This document shows positions 36,351 to 49,241 of a stretch of 64,000 nucleotides of DNA, piece by piece (position 1 is the stretch's first letter; each line of letters opens with the position of its first letter). The position numbers and the translations under genes were made by a program. The stretch is from Vanilla planifolia (Eukaryota > Streptophyta > Magnoliopsida > Asparagales > Orchidaceae): the NCBI GenBank assembly GCA_023846275.1, contig CM043874.1:31407630-31471629 (forward strand). The letters run 5' to 3'. The notes under the pieces were generated by a model. That model was not told the origin of the DNA, did no database searches, and saw nothing but the letters and a program-made list of their open reading frames with translations.

Positions 36351-38172
36351 ATCTTAAACAAGCTTCTATCTTTCTAATGTAATTAGAAAACTTTGTATTT
36401 AGCTAGTTTCTAAATGTCCTCACTATTCTAAGGACTCCTTAGACTATGCTTTTAGCATTTTCATCTAGCAAAGGTATGGTATTTTTTTGTCGATGCATTG
36501 GCAATCTAGTAAGTGAAGCCACATAACACTCTAAAATTACTTAATAATTCATGGTAGTAGATCATTAGAAGCTCCAAAAGGACATGAAGTACCTAAAAGT
36601 TTTCCAATGTTAATATGCTATAATATGTATAAGGTAAGAAATATGAATGCGTATGAGGATACTAATCAAATAGATATAACCATTATTGATAATCTTATTA
36701 GCTACTCATATAGCACGTTCAAATGCTTCCCTTAAACATAAACTGATAAGAAGATAAGCTTATAGTGCAGTTGGGTCTAGTTCCCTTTTGAAGAAAATGA
36801 GAATTAGAATGTGTGAATTGGTCATTTAGAGATTACCACCAACCATCAAAGAGAAGTTCAATGTCTATGGTAGCTACAAGAAGGAAATATCTACATCTAG
36901 AGGTATTATTCTAGACCGTGAAGATGATTTTATACAAGAATTTGCATATTCAGATGGTTGTAGCTCAGCTATGGTGGCAATTGTTAGAGTAATTAAGAAA
37001 TGTTTGGAATTATGTAAAACAACAAATTTACTATAGTTGAGATTAAATTTGATAGAATTAAATTACTCAAAATGAGAAAAATGGTTCAAGGTAGCCTAAA
37101 TTCCATTAAAAACTCATTGATAGAATTGAACAAATGAAGTTAGAGTCTAAAGAAATTTTAATGGAATGTCATTTCAACCATAAAGAGGGCAATAAAGTAA
37201 CTATAAGTATGATTAAAATGGTGATTCAAATGGAGAATGTTTAGACATGGGACAACTTTAATTTTTCACTTCAATGCAATGCCCTAATAATCATGGAAAA
37301 AGCTCACTTGTCTTACATTCATATATCATACAAAGTTCAAAGTCTGATCACTACAATGGAACTTTGATAAGATTCTTAAATTCAAAAAAAAATGATGGTG
37401 CTACCAAAAATACCATAAAAATGACCTATCACATAGTAATAGATGACTTTTCATTTCCTCTCTTCATGTGCTAGATTGTTGACTACATCAGACTAATATA
37501 GTTCAAGGTCGTTTATGTTAAAATGAGTATCATGTGTCACAAAGGTGGCTCATTAAACTTTAATGACTAATGCGTCAATCTTTTATGAAGCATGTTTGTC
37601 TATTTTAGATTTTGTACTCATGTTATCTAAATGTTTGGTATTCTCCACTGATCAAACAAATGCATTCAAATATAGTAAGTTAGATAATGGACTAGAATAG
37701 ATTGGTATGATCATTATTCAAACTAAACAAGCTGCTTGACTCATGAATTAGAAAAATATGTTAATATATAATAAATATTGCATTAACAATTTGTTACATC
37801 ATGCACACTATAACTCATTAGATTGTTATGATCACTTAAGTAAGAATACAAGGTGTTCCATCCAAAGCATACAGAATAAGACATTCACACATCCTGTTAG
37901 CTACATTTTTGTGAATCATTTTCATTTATGTACAATATAAGATCCCCATGCATGAGACATTCCATAAGCTATATTTTATTGTATTTTTTTTCAAATCATC
38001 ATATAAAAATATCTTTTGAATATAAAAAAGTTGTATGTTATATACTCCCCATATACTTTTTTAATTTCTTGCAAAATTTTTTACATGGCATTACATGTTT
38101 GGTATGCAACAATTTTCATGTGAGAATTGCCATAAGGGATGGGAAAAACATCATAATAATTTTGGTAATTAT
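36350..38172. other. Unassigned stretch with weak coding-like runs
   Basis: 36790-37270 reads for short runs like coding sequence on the plus strand (for example LPPTIKEKFNVYGSYKKEIS) but is interrupted by stops, and I cannot assign it to a family. 37274-38194 has several 60-90-codon frames without recognisable domains. No repeat copy elsewhere in the window was noticed. Confidence 0.35.
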
Positions 38173-38770
38173 TATAGAAAATACAAGTGATTAATATGCA
38201 CATGAGGGGTAGGGGTGTTGAATTATGAAATACACAAGCACAATCCAAGTTGATTGGTCAACTTGTTGTAATTGATAACTTTTCTTAAACTTAATTGATA
38301 TTAAAATAATATTTAAAAAGATCAATTAGATTTTTAGAATGCTTTGTAGTTGAGATGAATATTTTGAATTAATAAAATAATCAAAGAAAGTATAATAAAT
38401 AATCAAAATAAAAGAGATCATATAAGAATTTTGAGTGCTTCGACTAAACCTGTGCCTACACCCTCCCCTAGTCAACCTCATCGGTCTTCCAATAATAAAC
38501 TAGTACCTTTCACCATAGCTGATATAGGTAAACTATGCAACACCACTTCTACTTCAGAAAATCAGTACATGTACACCTTATATGAAAATAGCAAAGTATC
38601 TATAAAATTTTTTAAGCACTTAAACAAATCAAAGCTAAGAAACTATACCATTTAATTGAATAAACCATATGACAAGATGTCCCAATTCTATGAAAGGATA
38701 TTACCAATTAATATGAATAGTTTGATTCAGTATCAAAAAGAATGAAATGAGGGAACCACTAAATACTACA
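38173..38770 (-). mobile_element. Left LTR-like repeat of copia element E
   Basis: Aligns with 41624-42190. Shared words are tatagaaaat, ccaagttgattg/ctaagttgattg, cttccaataa, tacaccttat and aggatatta. Similarity breaks at an A-run near 38765. The frame 38431-38655 plus lies antisense in it and is broken in the partner. Confidence 0.6.
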
Positions 38771-40467
38771 AAAAAAAATAAAAAAGGCTTCATAATAGTG
38801 TAAGGCTTATGGCTTATCAATTTTTTCTTGACTTCCAAAATGACTTTTCAATTAAAACCATCATCATTATCTTACTCATTTTTCATTCCATCATACTATT
38901 CAATGAGTTCTATCTAAATAGTAGACTTTTAATTGCTAGAATTACATTCATGAAAAAAATGGAATAATTATTATAGGCTTCACTAATGTATTGTATAAGT
39001 GTGAACATTGGATCATACCAAGGTGATAGATAAGAACATATCACCCCTCATGATCTACTTGATGACCTATTGATTTACTTAATGTACATCACATGAGCAA
39101 GATAACTCACATTGTATTTTATGATGAACACTCAGTACATGTTGTAACTACATCAAAAAAGTTGACCATAACTTTCAAGTTTGATACAATTGTATTTTTA
39201 TAGATCTATTAAGTGAATTGATCACACACCTCTGATAACTAAATCATATATGTATGATAATTTTTGCAGCACTCTTATGAAGTTTTTATATGATGCAAGA
39301 TTATATTAGTGCAAAAAGGTTTAACCAATGACAACCAAATAGATTGTGATAGTTCATTCATGTATGATGATGACATCATATATGTTTAACTTTTAGTAGC
39401 TTTATCATATATTTTATTATAGTTCATTCATGTAGGTGAAAAGAGTGTATAACATGAAATTAGATTTGTATGAGTACGAAGCGAGTGAAGGCTTTTGTAA
39501 CTCGAACACAATTCTTAGATTTAGTCAATTACCTATTGTATCTATGCAATGATGACGTGTTACATATATGACATATAACACTGCTAAATGTTTTATGGAC
39601 ACAAATAGATCGTATGAGTGTAAGACTTTTCTTCAAACCATATAATGTGTGAAATTGTAAAACTAGCAAACTAGACATGGAAATCATATGCAACTAATGT
39701 ATAGACAAGTAATAGTGTGACTTGGCCAATACAATGTAAACAAGGTATCATGCATTAAAATCATAACTATATGACATTTATTTACTATTTAACTTATGAT
39801 ATATAGCATGAAAGAATAGCCATAAAAATATGATGAGATACATTATATTGTATGATATATAGACTTGTAGTGGACTTAACTATTGTAAACCTAATTTTAA
39901 TGCACATTTAGTTGATCATTAAACCTAGGATTATTCTTACTCATTAAGTATCGTGTTTTTAAAGTTATTCAACAAATTCTACACTATTTGACTTATGCAA
40001 AGATAGATAAGCATGTGTACACATGAGAAAACTAAATCCAATGTTATGTGTCATATAGAGAACGAGCGATAGGTTTAGCAAATTTTAACCAAGAAAATGT
40101 ATTAAAGAGGAGGGTTAGATGGGTAGCCACACTACTAAGAGCTAAAGATGGCTCTAAGATGTGCAAGTTGAGCCAAACTTGAGCAAAGCCACCAAGACTT
40201 CATGATAATTCTTTTTGTGTTGATTGTTCTAGAAATCAATTGATTACATGATTTATCTTGAAATGAAATCACTCAAAAACATTTACAATGCAATGGTTTT
40301 ATTATCATCAAATAAGTGATGATAATAAAGCATTGAGCAAAAGTTGAAATGAAAAAGTATTAAACAGGTAGGAATGCACCAATTCTCCCTCTTAATGTAC
40401 CTACTTCAAACAAACGGGTCATAAAAAAGATGCAATGAAGATGCTTCATTTTACTTCACACATGTTG

Positions 40468-40481
40468 CTCTCCCCCTCTTT
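40468..40481 (-). other. Polypurine-tract-like sequence
   Basis: The minus strand reads aaagagggggagag. A second tract, taagagggagaat, lies at 40381-40395 and is followed on the minus strand by TGGTGCATTCC, a plausible LTR start. Such tracts mark the start of copia 3' LTRs. Which tract was used, and how this relates to 38173-38770, is unclear. Confidence 0.4.
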
Positions 40482-40744
40482 ATGATGCATCAAATTGTAA
40501 AGCAAAATGAAGAAAAAATAGAAGAAAGGGTAGCTTATGAAAAAGAAAGGGTTCATAATATAAACAAGCTCATAAGAATGTAGCTAAGTTAGTGAATAAC
40601 ATTATTATTTAACAAGTTCAACGATATAATAATATGATTATTATTTTTTAGAAAGATGCACCCAATCATACCCAAAACTAACATTATAAAACAAAGTATA
40701 AGATTGAATCAACACTATAATAAAACTGAAAGAATGTGAAGCAT

Positions 40745-41240
40745 CACAACCAACCTTTTTGTGAATCATTTTGTTTTACAAATAACAATTTTTTATAACA
40801 CATTATTTTCTTCTTTCAAGGGCATCATAGATGAAGCATACTTAGAAAATTCCACCTCATGCTTTCTATTCGATACTTATAGATATGAAACATTAGAGAT
40901 ATGCATTTGTACTTATTTAGTCAAAGAAATGTTTACTTCTTTAAGTGTATCATATTTCTTTTACAATTTAGCTATTTTATGTTCATGCTTTGTATATGTT
41001 TTCTTAAGAGCAGCATTCAAAATAATCAAAATTGTTTTGCTCTTGAGCTAGTTTTTCAAAGAAATCAAAAATCTCATCACAAGAATGAGAAAAGAGTAAT
41101 CTTTTGAGCAAGATGTATTTGATACTGATTTACCTTAAGGATTTACCTCTGAATTGTATTGAGTCTGCTTCTTCCTTCTCTACTCTTTCTTCTTCTTCTT
41201 TTTCTCTTTCATGTTATTAATAAGGACTTAGGATTTTTTT
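40745..41240 (-). pseudogene. Copia gag C-terminal pseudogene (element E)
   Basis: The minus strand carries a Lys/Glu/Arg-rich tract (from about 41220) and then KHEHKIAKL, KKYDTLKEVNISLTK and VQMHISNVSYL. This lines up with the coiled-coil tail of the gag relic at 14672-15163 (KHQSQIVEF, EQCDALKEDNMPLTN, VHAYISNVSCL). The two elements therefore belong to one copia family or close sister families. Stops interrupt the frame, and the N-terminal gag domain is not visible. The plus-strand frames at 40761-41107 are antisense shadows. Confidence 0.65.
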
Positions 41241-41607
41241 ATAATTTTATAGCTCTTTAACTCCTACACAACCTAAAAACTTCCATGAGAGTTATAAAGT
41301 TTTATGCCAATGTCTCAAGATGTGCCACAATGTAATTAGTTTATTCTTTTAGCATTCAAATTATGTCATCAATTTAGATTCTTCCATTTTAATGATTAGA
41401 GATGATAAATATCAATCCAAATAAGCATCATAAGTCATTTTCTTCAATTTGAATAAAGGTTCTAAATGCATTTTTTCCAGATAAGAAGTATTTTTCTTCA
41501 AACATGGTAGGTCATTCCATAATGATAATAATAGTTTAGGCAATTATCCATGCAACAATAATGATAAATTATGATATTCTCTCAAGCATTTCTTTATTTT
41601 ATATTAC

Positions 41608-41622
41608 CCTCTTTGATAACAC
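41608..41622 (-). other. Primer-binding site of copia element E
   Basis: The minus strand reads tgttatcaaagaggg, a worn TGGTATCAGAGC-type Met-tRNA site, two bases from the right-hand LTR repeat. Confidence 0.6.
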
Positions 41623-41623
41623 T

Positions 41624-42190
41624 TATAGAAAATGTAGGTGCATAATATGTAAAATAGGTTGGGATGCCAATCTAAGTTGATTGCTCAACTTTTTTGTACT
41701 AAAGTTTTTTTCTTAATCTCAATTGATCTTAAAACAAGTTTTCAAAGTAGTCATTTAATTTTCCAAATTCCTTGAGACAATGTGGAGATTGTCAAGGAAT
41801 GAAATCACCAAAGCAAGTACAGTAAGTAATCCAAATAAAAGATGTCACACAAGACTTTTAAGTGGTTCATGAAAGGTATGCGTATATCCCTTGCCAATCA
41901 ACCTTACCAAGCTTCCAATAACAAATAACTCACTTTTGTCATAGTCAAGAGGTGTAAATATGACAACACTACTCTCTTTTGATGAAGTTAGTAGTGGTAC
42001 ACCTTATAAGAAAATAACAAAGCAACTATACAATTTTTATGCACTTAAAAAATCAATCTTACAAGAAACTATATTATTCACTTGAATAAATCAAATGACA
42101 TGATATCTAAATGATATGATAGGATATTATGAATTTATATGAATAGCTTAATTCAATATCAAAATAAATGAAATTAGGCCACCATTGAAT
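41624..42190 (-). mobile_element. 5' LTR of copia element E
   Basis: Partner of 38173-38770, adjoining the primer-binding site. Its far end is uncertain; sequence to about 42250, including ctatataagg near 42211, may also belong to it. Confidence 0.6.
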
Positions 42191-42379
42191 ATGATTGTCC
42201 TCTATATAAGGGATTTAAGGTCCTTTAGAAGAATTAATAAGCATCTTGATATCCTCTAGAAAAACTTAGGTTCGTGATCGAATAAGTAAAAAATAAAAGT
42301 AAGCTAAAAGTGATTGCAAGTAAGAGCATTGAAAAGATTCTTGTTTTAAGAAAGGTTCAATTCCCATAACTTGTTATGC

Positions 42380-42800
42380 CTAATATATAATGAAAAGAAG
42401 AAGTCTGTAAATTTTTAGAAAGTAGTAAAAAAACTAAAAAAAATAATTGGTTGGAAGAAGAAACTTGTATTAATGGGAGACAAATTAATACTAGTTATAG
42501 ATGATATAAACTCAATCCTAGTGTTTGCCTTAATGTTTGCACACCCTCCAATTATGATAATTCAAAGGCTGAAAAGGATTATGAATGCATTCTTATGGAA
42601 GGATACGAAGAGTACACATCATTAGATGAAATGAGACAAGACAAGTGAACTATATGTGGAGAATAAACTAGATATAAGGAAGCTAGGTGATATTACTTCC
42701 TCCATTTTAATTAAAGACAATTAGGTTTTTTGAGAAACTGTTATGGAATCCTCCCCTAGCAAAAGTTGCAAGAGTGAATATCCATGGATTTATAAGTAAA
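42380..42800 (+). pseudogene. LINE reverse transcriptase C-terminal fragment
   Basis: From about 42452 the plus strand reads WKKKLVLMGDKLILVIDDIN, then PPIMIIQRLKRIMNAFLWKD. This is the plant L1 'WKxKLLSxGGRLxLIxxVLxSIPxxxxxxxxxPxxVxxxxxxxxxxFLW' segment. After stops, LDIRKLGDITSSILIK matches 'GGLGIRNLxxxNxALLxKW'. Only this C-terminal piece is present, consistent with 5' truncation, the usual fate of LINE insertions. It is a separate copy from the minus-strand LINE at 25-29 kb. Confidence 0.65.
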
Positions 42801-44726
42801 ATTATGCCAATAATGGTAGGCCTCATTTGTAATAACAACTCTAACATGCTTCAAATTTTGAGGCATCTAGTTTAGTTAACTTCAACATCAAAAGCTATAG
42901 TTTTTGGCATCACTAAATGCTTACAATGGTGCTTCAATTAGTAATTCTTAAAGGTACTCTTTAATCTTAAATGCTCTAATCTAATTAAAATGATAACATG
43001 TATTACATCACATTGACCTCTTGTGGATCACATCCAACATATACAACAGATCCATAATTAGCTCCAAATTACTTGAAATAGCATTAAAAAGATGAAAACA
43101 AAGCTATGATGGCCCTTGCAAAATCTATAAGACAACTAATAAATAAAGGAATATCTATGATTAATAGATGCGAGGACATCACATCAATGGACAAAATCAA
43201 TGAACAACATCAGCTAGCTTTTCCTTCATAAAGTATATCAACATCCATCACACTATAATTTTTTGATTTAGTGAATTTTGTCTACACTCTCTATTTCCAT
43301 CTTACCAATATGGTAATAGTTTGTCTCTTCACATAAGCACTCTACGTTCACAATGATGTCTCATAATATGTGGATGCCTCTGCTTCAGGTAGTATAGTCC
43401 ATGGAAGCTCTATTGTGTTACTCATTCTTCTTACTATTATGAAGTCATTAAGAGCAATAGAATTAACTCATACAATCAATCCAACACGTATGAAGTACAT
43501 GGTAGTCTCCAATCTTGTTTTAGTGAAGTACGAATTTTTCATTACTATTCATTTGGGTGCTCGATTAGACTCAAATGATTTCCACATTGTACTTCAATGA
43601 CAAACCCTTAGAATAATTTTGTTTTACAGTCCTTGTTTCTAATGCAAGGTGAAACTAAAGTTTTAATATGCACTTGCATTAGAATAAATAGCTTTACTAT
43701 CTTGTATATGTATGATACTAACTCATTTTTTAATCATGTACTTTGGGAACATGCACAACATGACATACAATATTTCAAAATTTTTAAGTCATGGCAAGGA
43801 ATTATTCTAGCATGATTAAGTCAAGCTAATTTAACATTAACAAGCTAAATTTATGTAATGATCTTGATATCATTTGAATCTTGTCTTAAGTATGCATTTA
43901 ATCACAAAACATCTATCAATATATCTCAGATTCCATCATGAAGAAATTAATTTATCAATTTAAATCTAGCTTCCCGAGTACAAGCAATCCCATTATATGG
44001 GCAAATTCTATTACATGCATGTTATGCATATTACTTGTTTGTTAAACCTAGCTTGTATCTAATTTAATGCAAGATCTTGAGAGTCATCCTAATTTTAAAA
44101 TCATTTAGTGGACTACTCTAATGAATAAGTTCCTTCTTCTTCCTCCAAGCTTGAAGAATTACTATTCCTTTCAATACAAACGACTTTCTTCCCTTCCTAG
44201 GTTTCTGTTGGGTAAGGTCTTCTTGATAATGTCTTATGGCAAGGATATCTAAAACTCTAGCTAAAACTACATATAAGACCCATATATAGTCATTTAACCA
44301 CTACTTATATTTAGGATCATCCATACTAAGTTGGCTAAGGTTTAGGGTTCTACATATCTCTACATAGATAAGCATGCATTTGATTTAGATTTTAAATCTC
44401 CTTATTCTTAGCTCTAACCTTGATTCCTAACTTCTGAAATTTGATGCCAACAAAGCCTTTATCTCAAGGTTTGGATGTGGATAAAAGGATGCATGGTGAA
44501 TCTAACTTTTAAATATCAACTAAACAATCAAAGTTTAAATAACCAACTAGAAGAAAAAGGTATAACTTTGGTTGTATAGGCTAGGCAACATTGGAGTAAC
44601 ATTTATGGAATTTAAGAAAAGGAGATCAAGGGATCAATAAAGTGCAAAAATATTCAAAAAAAGTGCAAAAGAAGTTTTTAAAATATTCTTAGTTAATATG
44701 CATGTATATTTTAGAATCTTTTATTT

Positions 44727-44730
<4 letters not shown>
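42800..44730. other. Unassigned stretch
   Basis: I see no supported gene or repeat. The 76-codon frame at 43370-43600 and the 60-codon frame at 43633-43815 contain no recognisable domain. Confidence 0.35.

Positions 44731-44759
<29 letters not shown>
44731..44759. repeat. (TA)n microsatellite
   Basis: About 14 uninterrupted TA units, a few hundred bases left of the 5S-derived array. Confidence 0.95.
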
Positions 44760-44762
<3 letters not shown>

Positions 44763-45243
44763 AATGATATTGACAAAATATGTTGCATGACCCAACACTT
44801 GTATTGACTTACTTACATAAGTAATAAGATTATCTATTGAGCCAATGTTAATTGGCTTAGTAGTTTGTTGAAATTAACAAAATTTAGGTACATTTTGATG
44901 CACTTCATAGAAGACAAGGGGATGAGGAATACAAAGATGACTTAATAATTCATATTTTACTTCTGTTGTTTTTGGTGCCACATTTAATAATGGAATCCTT
45001 TGGTATGTACGTGACATTATTTCTAATATATATCAAAGTCTTACATTAGATTATTAATATATAATATTTATGGTTATTATATATTTTATTATTTATATTT
45101 TTTATGTAAATTATTTTTTAATAAGAATGTTAACAAATTAAAATTAAAGCTTCTATATTAATGTTAGCATTTTCAAAAATACTAGTTAATGTAAATATTT
45201 TTAATCAATTTATTATAATAAATATTGATATTAGAATATATAA

Positions 45244-45420
45244 ACACCTATATGACAAAAATAGTTTTTTAAAATAGTACATATATACTTAATAATTTAC
45301 ATTATTTTATAAATTATTCATTATCATCAAGATAATAATCACACAACTAAGTTAAATTAGACATAATTTAAGTTTATAAAAGTATATATATGGTGTGTAT
45401 ATATTTTTTAAATAACACAA
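45244..45420 (+). other. Array unit 0 with its 5S segment deleted
   Basis: 45244-45348 matches the pre-5S block of other units (ataaattattcattatc, then aataatcacacaacta). The sequence then passes directly, at about 45349, into the part of the spacer normally found a few hundred bases after the 5S (aagtatatatatggtgtgta). The 5S and the first part of the spacer are missing. Confidence 0.55.
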
Positions 45421-46376
45421 CATTATGTTATAAAAAAACTAAAAAACTATAATTATTTTCTTAATCTTAAATATTCTTTATATTAATGATTTATACTATG
45501 TGAAATCAAGATAACATATTAAAGTAATTATATTATTTATAACTTAACAATTTTTTTAATTTTAAAGTATGAATATATTTTTATTATATTAATAGTCAAA
45601 ATAGTTTTAAAATATTTGTAATATTCAAAAATAGAAGTAAATCTCATATATTTCTTATATTTTAAAATAAATTATTTTTGTATATGATTAACTTTTTATA
45701 TTTTATAAATATTTTAATTTTAATTATTTGAATTTAATTTTTTTAAAATTATTTTGATAACTTTTTCACTTTATATTAATATCTAAAATATTCTATCACT
45801 TCTCTCTTTGATTATCATTCTCTTATTTGTCTATTTATTCTCTATGTTCTTAGATTTTTCTTAGACTCTTTGTCTTGTATCATTCTCTACTTTCTTATTT
45901 CTCTCTCTCTTTTAGTTTTTTTATTTATTCTCTCTATCTATTTTATGTTTTCTCATCTCTTTTTCTTTTTATTAAATCATCTCTCATCTCTGTATTATTA
46001 TTTTCCTCTTTATCATACACTTACCAATATATGACTTTTTCTTTCTCTTTTGAAATAATTATTTCTATCTCTATTATCTTGTTTTAAGAATATCAATTAA
46101 AAAAATTAACAAATCTCACATACATGACGGTTTAATATATAATATTTACAAAAAAATAAATATTTTATTATTTAAATTTTTTGTGTTGTTTAATTTTTTA
46201 ATTATAACAATGCAACCTAACAACAATAAATCATATATATTAATATTTATGTTATAAAAAATAATAGTTTAAGCAATTTTGCATTAATTTTATAAAAATT
46301 AAATATTATTATTATAATACATCATGATTTTTTATTTCAAAATAATAATCACATGACGACAATTATTTTTTTATAC

Positions 46377-46494
46377 AGATGTGACCATATTAGCATTATA
46401 GCATTAAAACTCATTATTACTCCGATGTTAAGCTTCCTTGAGTGAGAGTAGTTTTAGGATGTGTAACCTCTTTTGAGTATTATTACACATATTT
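46377..46494 (+). pseudogene. 5S rRNA pseudogene, array copy 1
   Basis: The middle reads gttaagcttccttgagtgag, against the plant 5S GTTAAGCGTGCTTGGGCGAG. It is followed by aggatgtgtaacctc for the GGATGGGTGACCTC box. The 5' part gtgaccatatt keeps T12 but has C at position 9. A few bases are lost near the 3' end. A run of seven Ts follows (46492-46498). Confidence 0.8.
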
Positions 46495-47821
46495 TTTTCA
46501 TAGTTATTTTTTCCAAAGAATGATTATAGATTTTAAAAATATGTTCATTTTTAAAACCTAAATAATTATAAATTATAATTTATAAAAAAACATTTTTGCA
46601 TTAATTATTTATAATAATTTTATGATAATTTTATTAATTTCATGTAATAATAAGTATGAAAAATCATATTATATAACAAAGTAATAACTTTAATATAGTT
46701 TAATATTGAAAAAAATAACATTTGAAAAATATAAAAAATAATAATTAATTTATGTTTATAAAGTTCTATATACATTGAGTATGTATTTTTTAAAAATATT
46801 AATATTACATTAAAAAATAATAAAATTATAAAATTAAGTTATTAGTGATAAATATTATTTAATTTTGATATCTATATTACATCTTATAAAGATCATATAT
46901 TATAATAATTATATATTAAATATTTAATTAAATTTTTAATTTGAAGTGTTTTAAAAAATATTAAATAAATAGTAAAAATATTCTTTAAATATTGTAATAT
47001 TCTTAAATAATAATAGACATAAAATAAATTTTATATTTTTTATTATTAAATATTGTATATGATTACTTTATAATATTTAATAAATATTATAAATTTAATT
47101 ATTAGGTTTTTGTTTTTATTTATACTTTTCTCCTACATTTTTCTAATTATCTCAATATCTTTTAGATTCTCTCACTTTTTTCTTTTACCTGTTATCATTC
47201 TCGTATTTGTCTGTTCATTTTTTATTTTTTTATACTCTTATTTTCCTCTCTCTTTACTATCCATCTCTCCTTTGTCAATTCTCTCTTTAACTTTTTATAT
47301 TTATTCTCCTTATCTCCTCGATATTCTCTTCTTTTTTATTCTCTTCATTAAATCATCTCTCATCTCTCCCTATTATCTTTTTTTTATTTTTCTTTTATTA
47401 ATCCATAACTTTCTCTCTTTTAGATAATAGTTATTTTCATCCCCATTATCACCTTTTGAGCTCATCAATTAATAATATTTAAAATATTTATTATGTGATA
47501 TAATCTAATAAATAATATTTTTTTATAAATATATATTTTATTACTTATATTTATTTATATTTAATTTTGTATTTATAAAAATGATAACATAATAGAAGAA
47601 ATTATTACGTATTAGTGTCAATGTAATAAAAAATAATAGTTTATGTAATGTTTTATTTATTTCATATAAATAAGACATTTATATCATTATATATTATAAT
47701 ATACAAAAAAGCATAAACTTTTTTTAAAATTTTACAAGTCTAATCATTTAAACAATCTTAAAAGTGGTGTAATATATTCAAAATAATAATCATGCAAATT
47801 CGATGTTTTGTCTTTTTTCAT

Positions 47822-47940
47822 GCATGCGCAACCACACCATCATTATAGTAGTCAATATTATTAGAACTCTAAAGTTACGCATGCTTAGATAACCATAGTG
47901 TTGGGAAGGGTGACCTCTTGAAAATTTATGTTGTTGATCA
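47822..47940 (+). pseudogene. 5S rRNA pseudogene, array copy 2
   Basis: Recognisable by ttagaactctaaagtta and gggaagggtgacctcttg. The start atgcgcaaccacacc has extra bases. The 3' end is worn (gttgttgatcat) and the T-run comes only further downstream. Confidence 0.78.
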
Positions 47941-49121
47941 TATTTGTTCCTTTTTTTCATTTTTCTAATGAATGATAATTAATTTTTATAATATTATTAT
48001 TTAAACAAAATAAATAAATTGCTATATATTAGTAATTAATTTTTCAAAATAAGTTTGCAATATTTATTAACGTAACATAAAAAATAATATGTCACATCAT
48101 TTGATATAATAAAATATTTACTTATTTCAGTTTATTATTAAGCAAAATAATGTATATTGATTATTATTAATAAGGTTTTTTTTATGTTAAAAATAGTATA
48201 TATATTCTATATGATTTGTTTTTAAAAATAAAAAAAATTTTATTATAGCATATTTGATATATTAATAATATTTTATTAGTAGTAAATTTTTTAAAATATT
48301 TGTAATATTTTAAAATAATAATAAACCTAAAATTATTTTTTTGGATTTTTACATTATTAATTATTATATGTGATTACTTATTATATTTTATAAATATTAA
48401 AAATCTAAATTATTTAGATTTAACTTTAATTTAACTATTTAGTTTACTTTTTTCTCTTTATCTTAATATTTTTTAAATTCTCTCATTTTTTTCTATCCTA
48501 TTATCATTATAATATTTGTCTTTTTGTTCTTTATATCTTAATGATTTTCATTGCCTCTTTCTCTACTATCTTTCCTAACTTTCTCTTTCACTTTTTATTA
48601 GTTCTTTCAATCTTTTCTATGTTCTTTATTTTCTTTTGCTCTTTATTTAAGCGTCTCTCATCTCTCTCTATTATTATCCTCTTTTTATATTAGTCTTATC
48701 AATCCATATCTTTCTCCCTTTCACATAGAATAATTATTTTCATCTTCATTATCTCTTTTTCTGCTCATTAATTATCAATATTTAAAAAAATATATTGTGC
48801 TCTATAATTTAATAAATAATATTTTTGATAAATATATACTTTATTATTTTTATTTATGATGTACTTCAATATTTTATTTGCAAGAATGAAAATACATTAG
48901 AAGAAATTTATAAGTATTAATATCAATATTATAAAAACTAATATTTATTTAAATTTTTTTATTTATTTTAAATAAATAGTATATTAATATTACAATATAG
49001 CATGAATAAGAATATACAAAAAATTTTAGAAGTGTATTTATTTGTTAATTTAGATACTTTTTTAAATAGTTTTTTTTAAAACAATAATCATGTAACTACA
49101 ATTTTTTTACCTTTTACATGC

Positions 49122-49241
49122 ATTAGGGACCACACCATCGTTATAGCATTTGATCCCGCTAAAACTCAGAAGTTAAGCATGCTTGGGTTAGAGTACTAAT
49201 AGCATGGGTCATCACTTGAGAAGTCCTCATGTTGCACATAT
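49122..49241 (+). pseudogene. 5S rRNA pseudogene, array copy 3
   Basis: Full 120-nt length. Well-kept core gttaagcatgcttgggttag and 3' end gagaagtcctcatgttgcac, followed by a T6 run. The C-box is damaged (catgggtcatcac). It is one of the best preserved copies. Confidence 0.85.

Larger units (their letters stand above)
38173..42190 (-). mobile_element. Decayed copia element E
   Basis: Direct repeats 38173-38770 and 41624-42190, a primer-binding site on the minus strand just left of the right repeat, and a gag relic on the minus strand next to it together define a copia element running right to left. The part 38770-40380 is not explained. No pol domain was recognised. Two pyrimidine tracts on the plus strand (40381-40394, 40468-40481), i.e. 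purine tracts on the minus strand, look like polypurine tracts and may mark a separate LTR edge near 40381. Confidence 0.55.

Noticed and set aside
40761-41107. Overlapping plus-strand open frames rich in Phe, Tyr and Cys
   Set aside because: Antisense to the copia gag coiled-coil relic on the minus strand.
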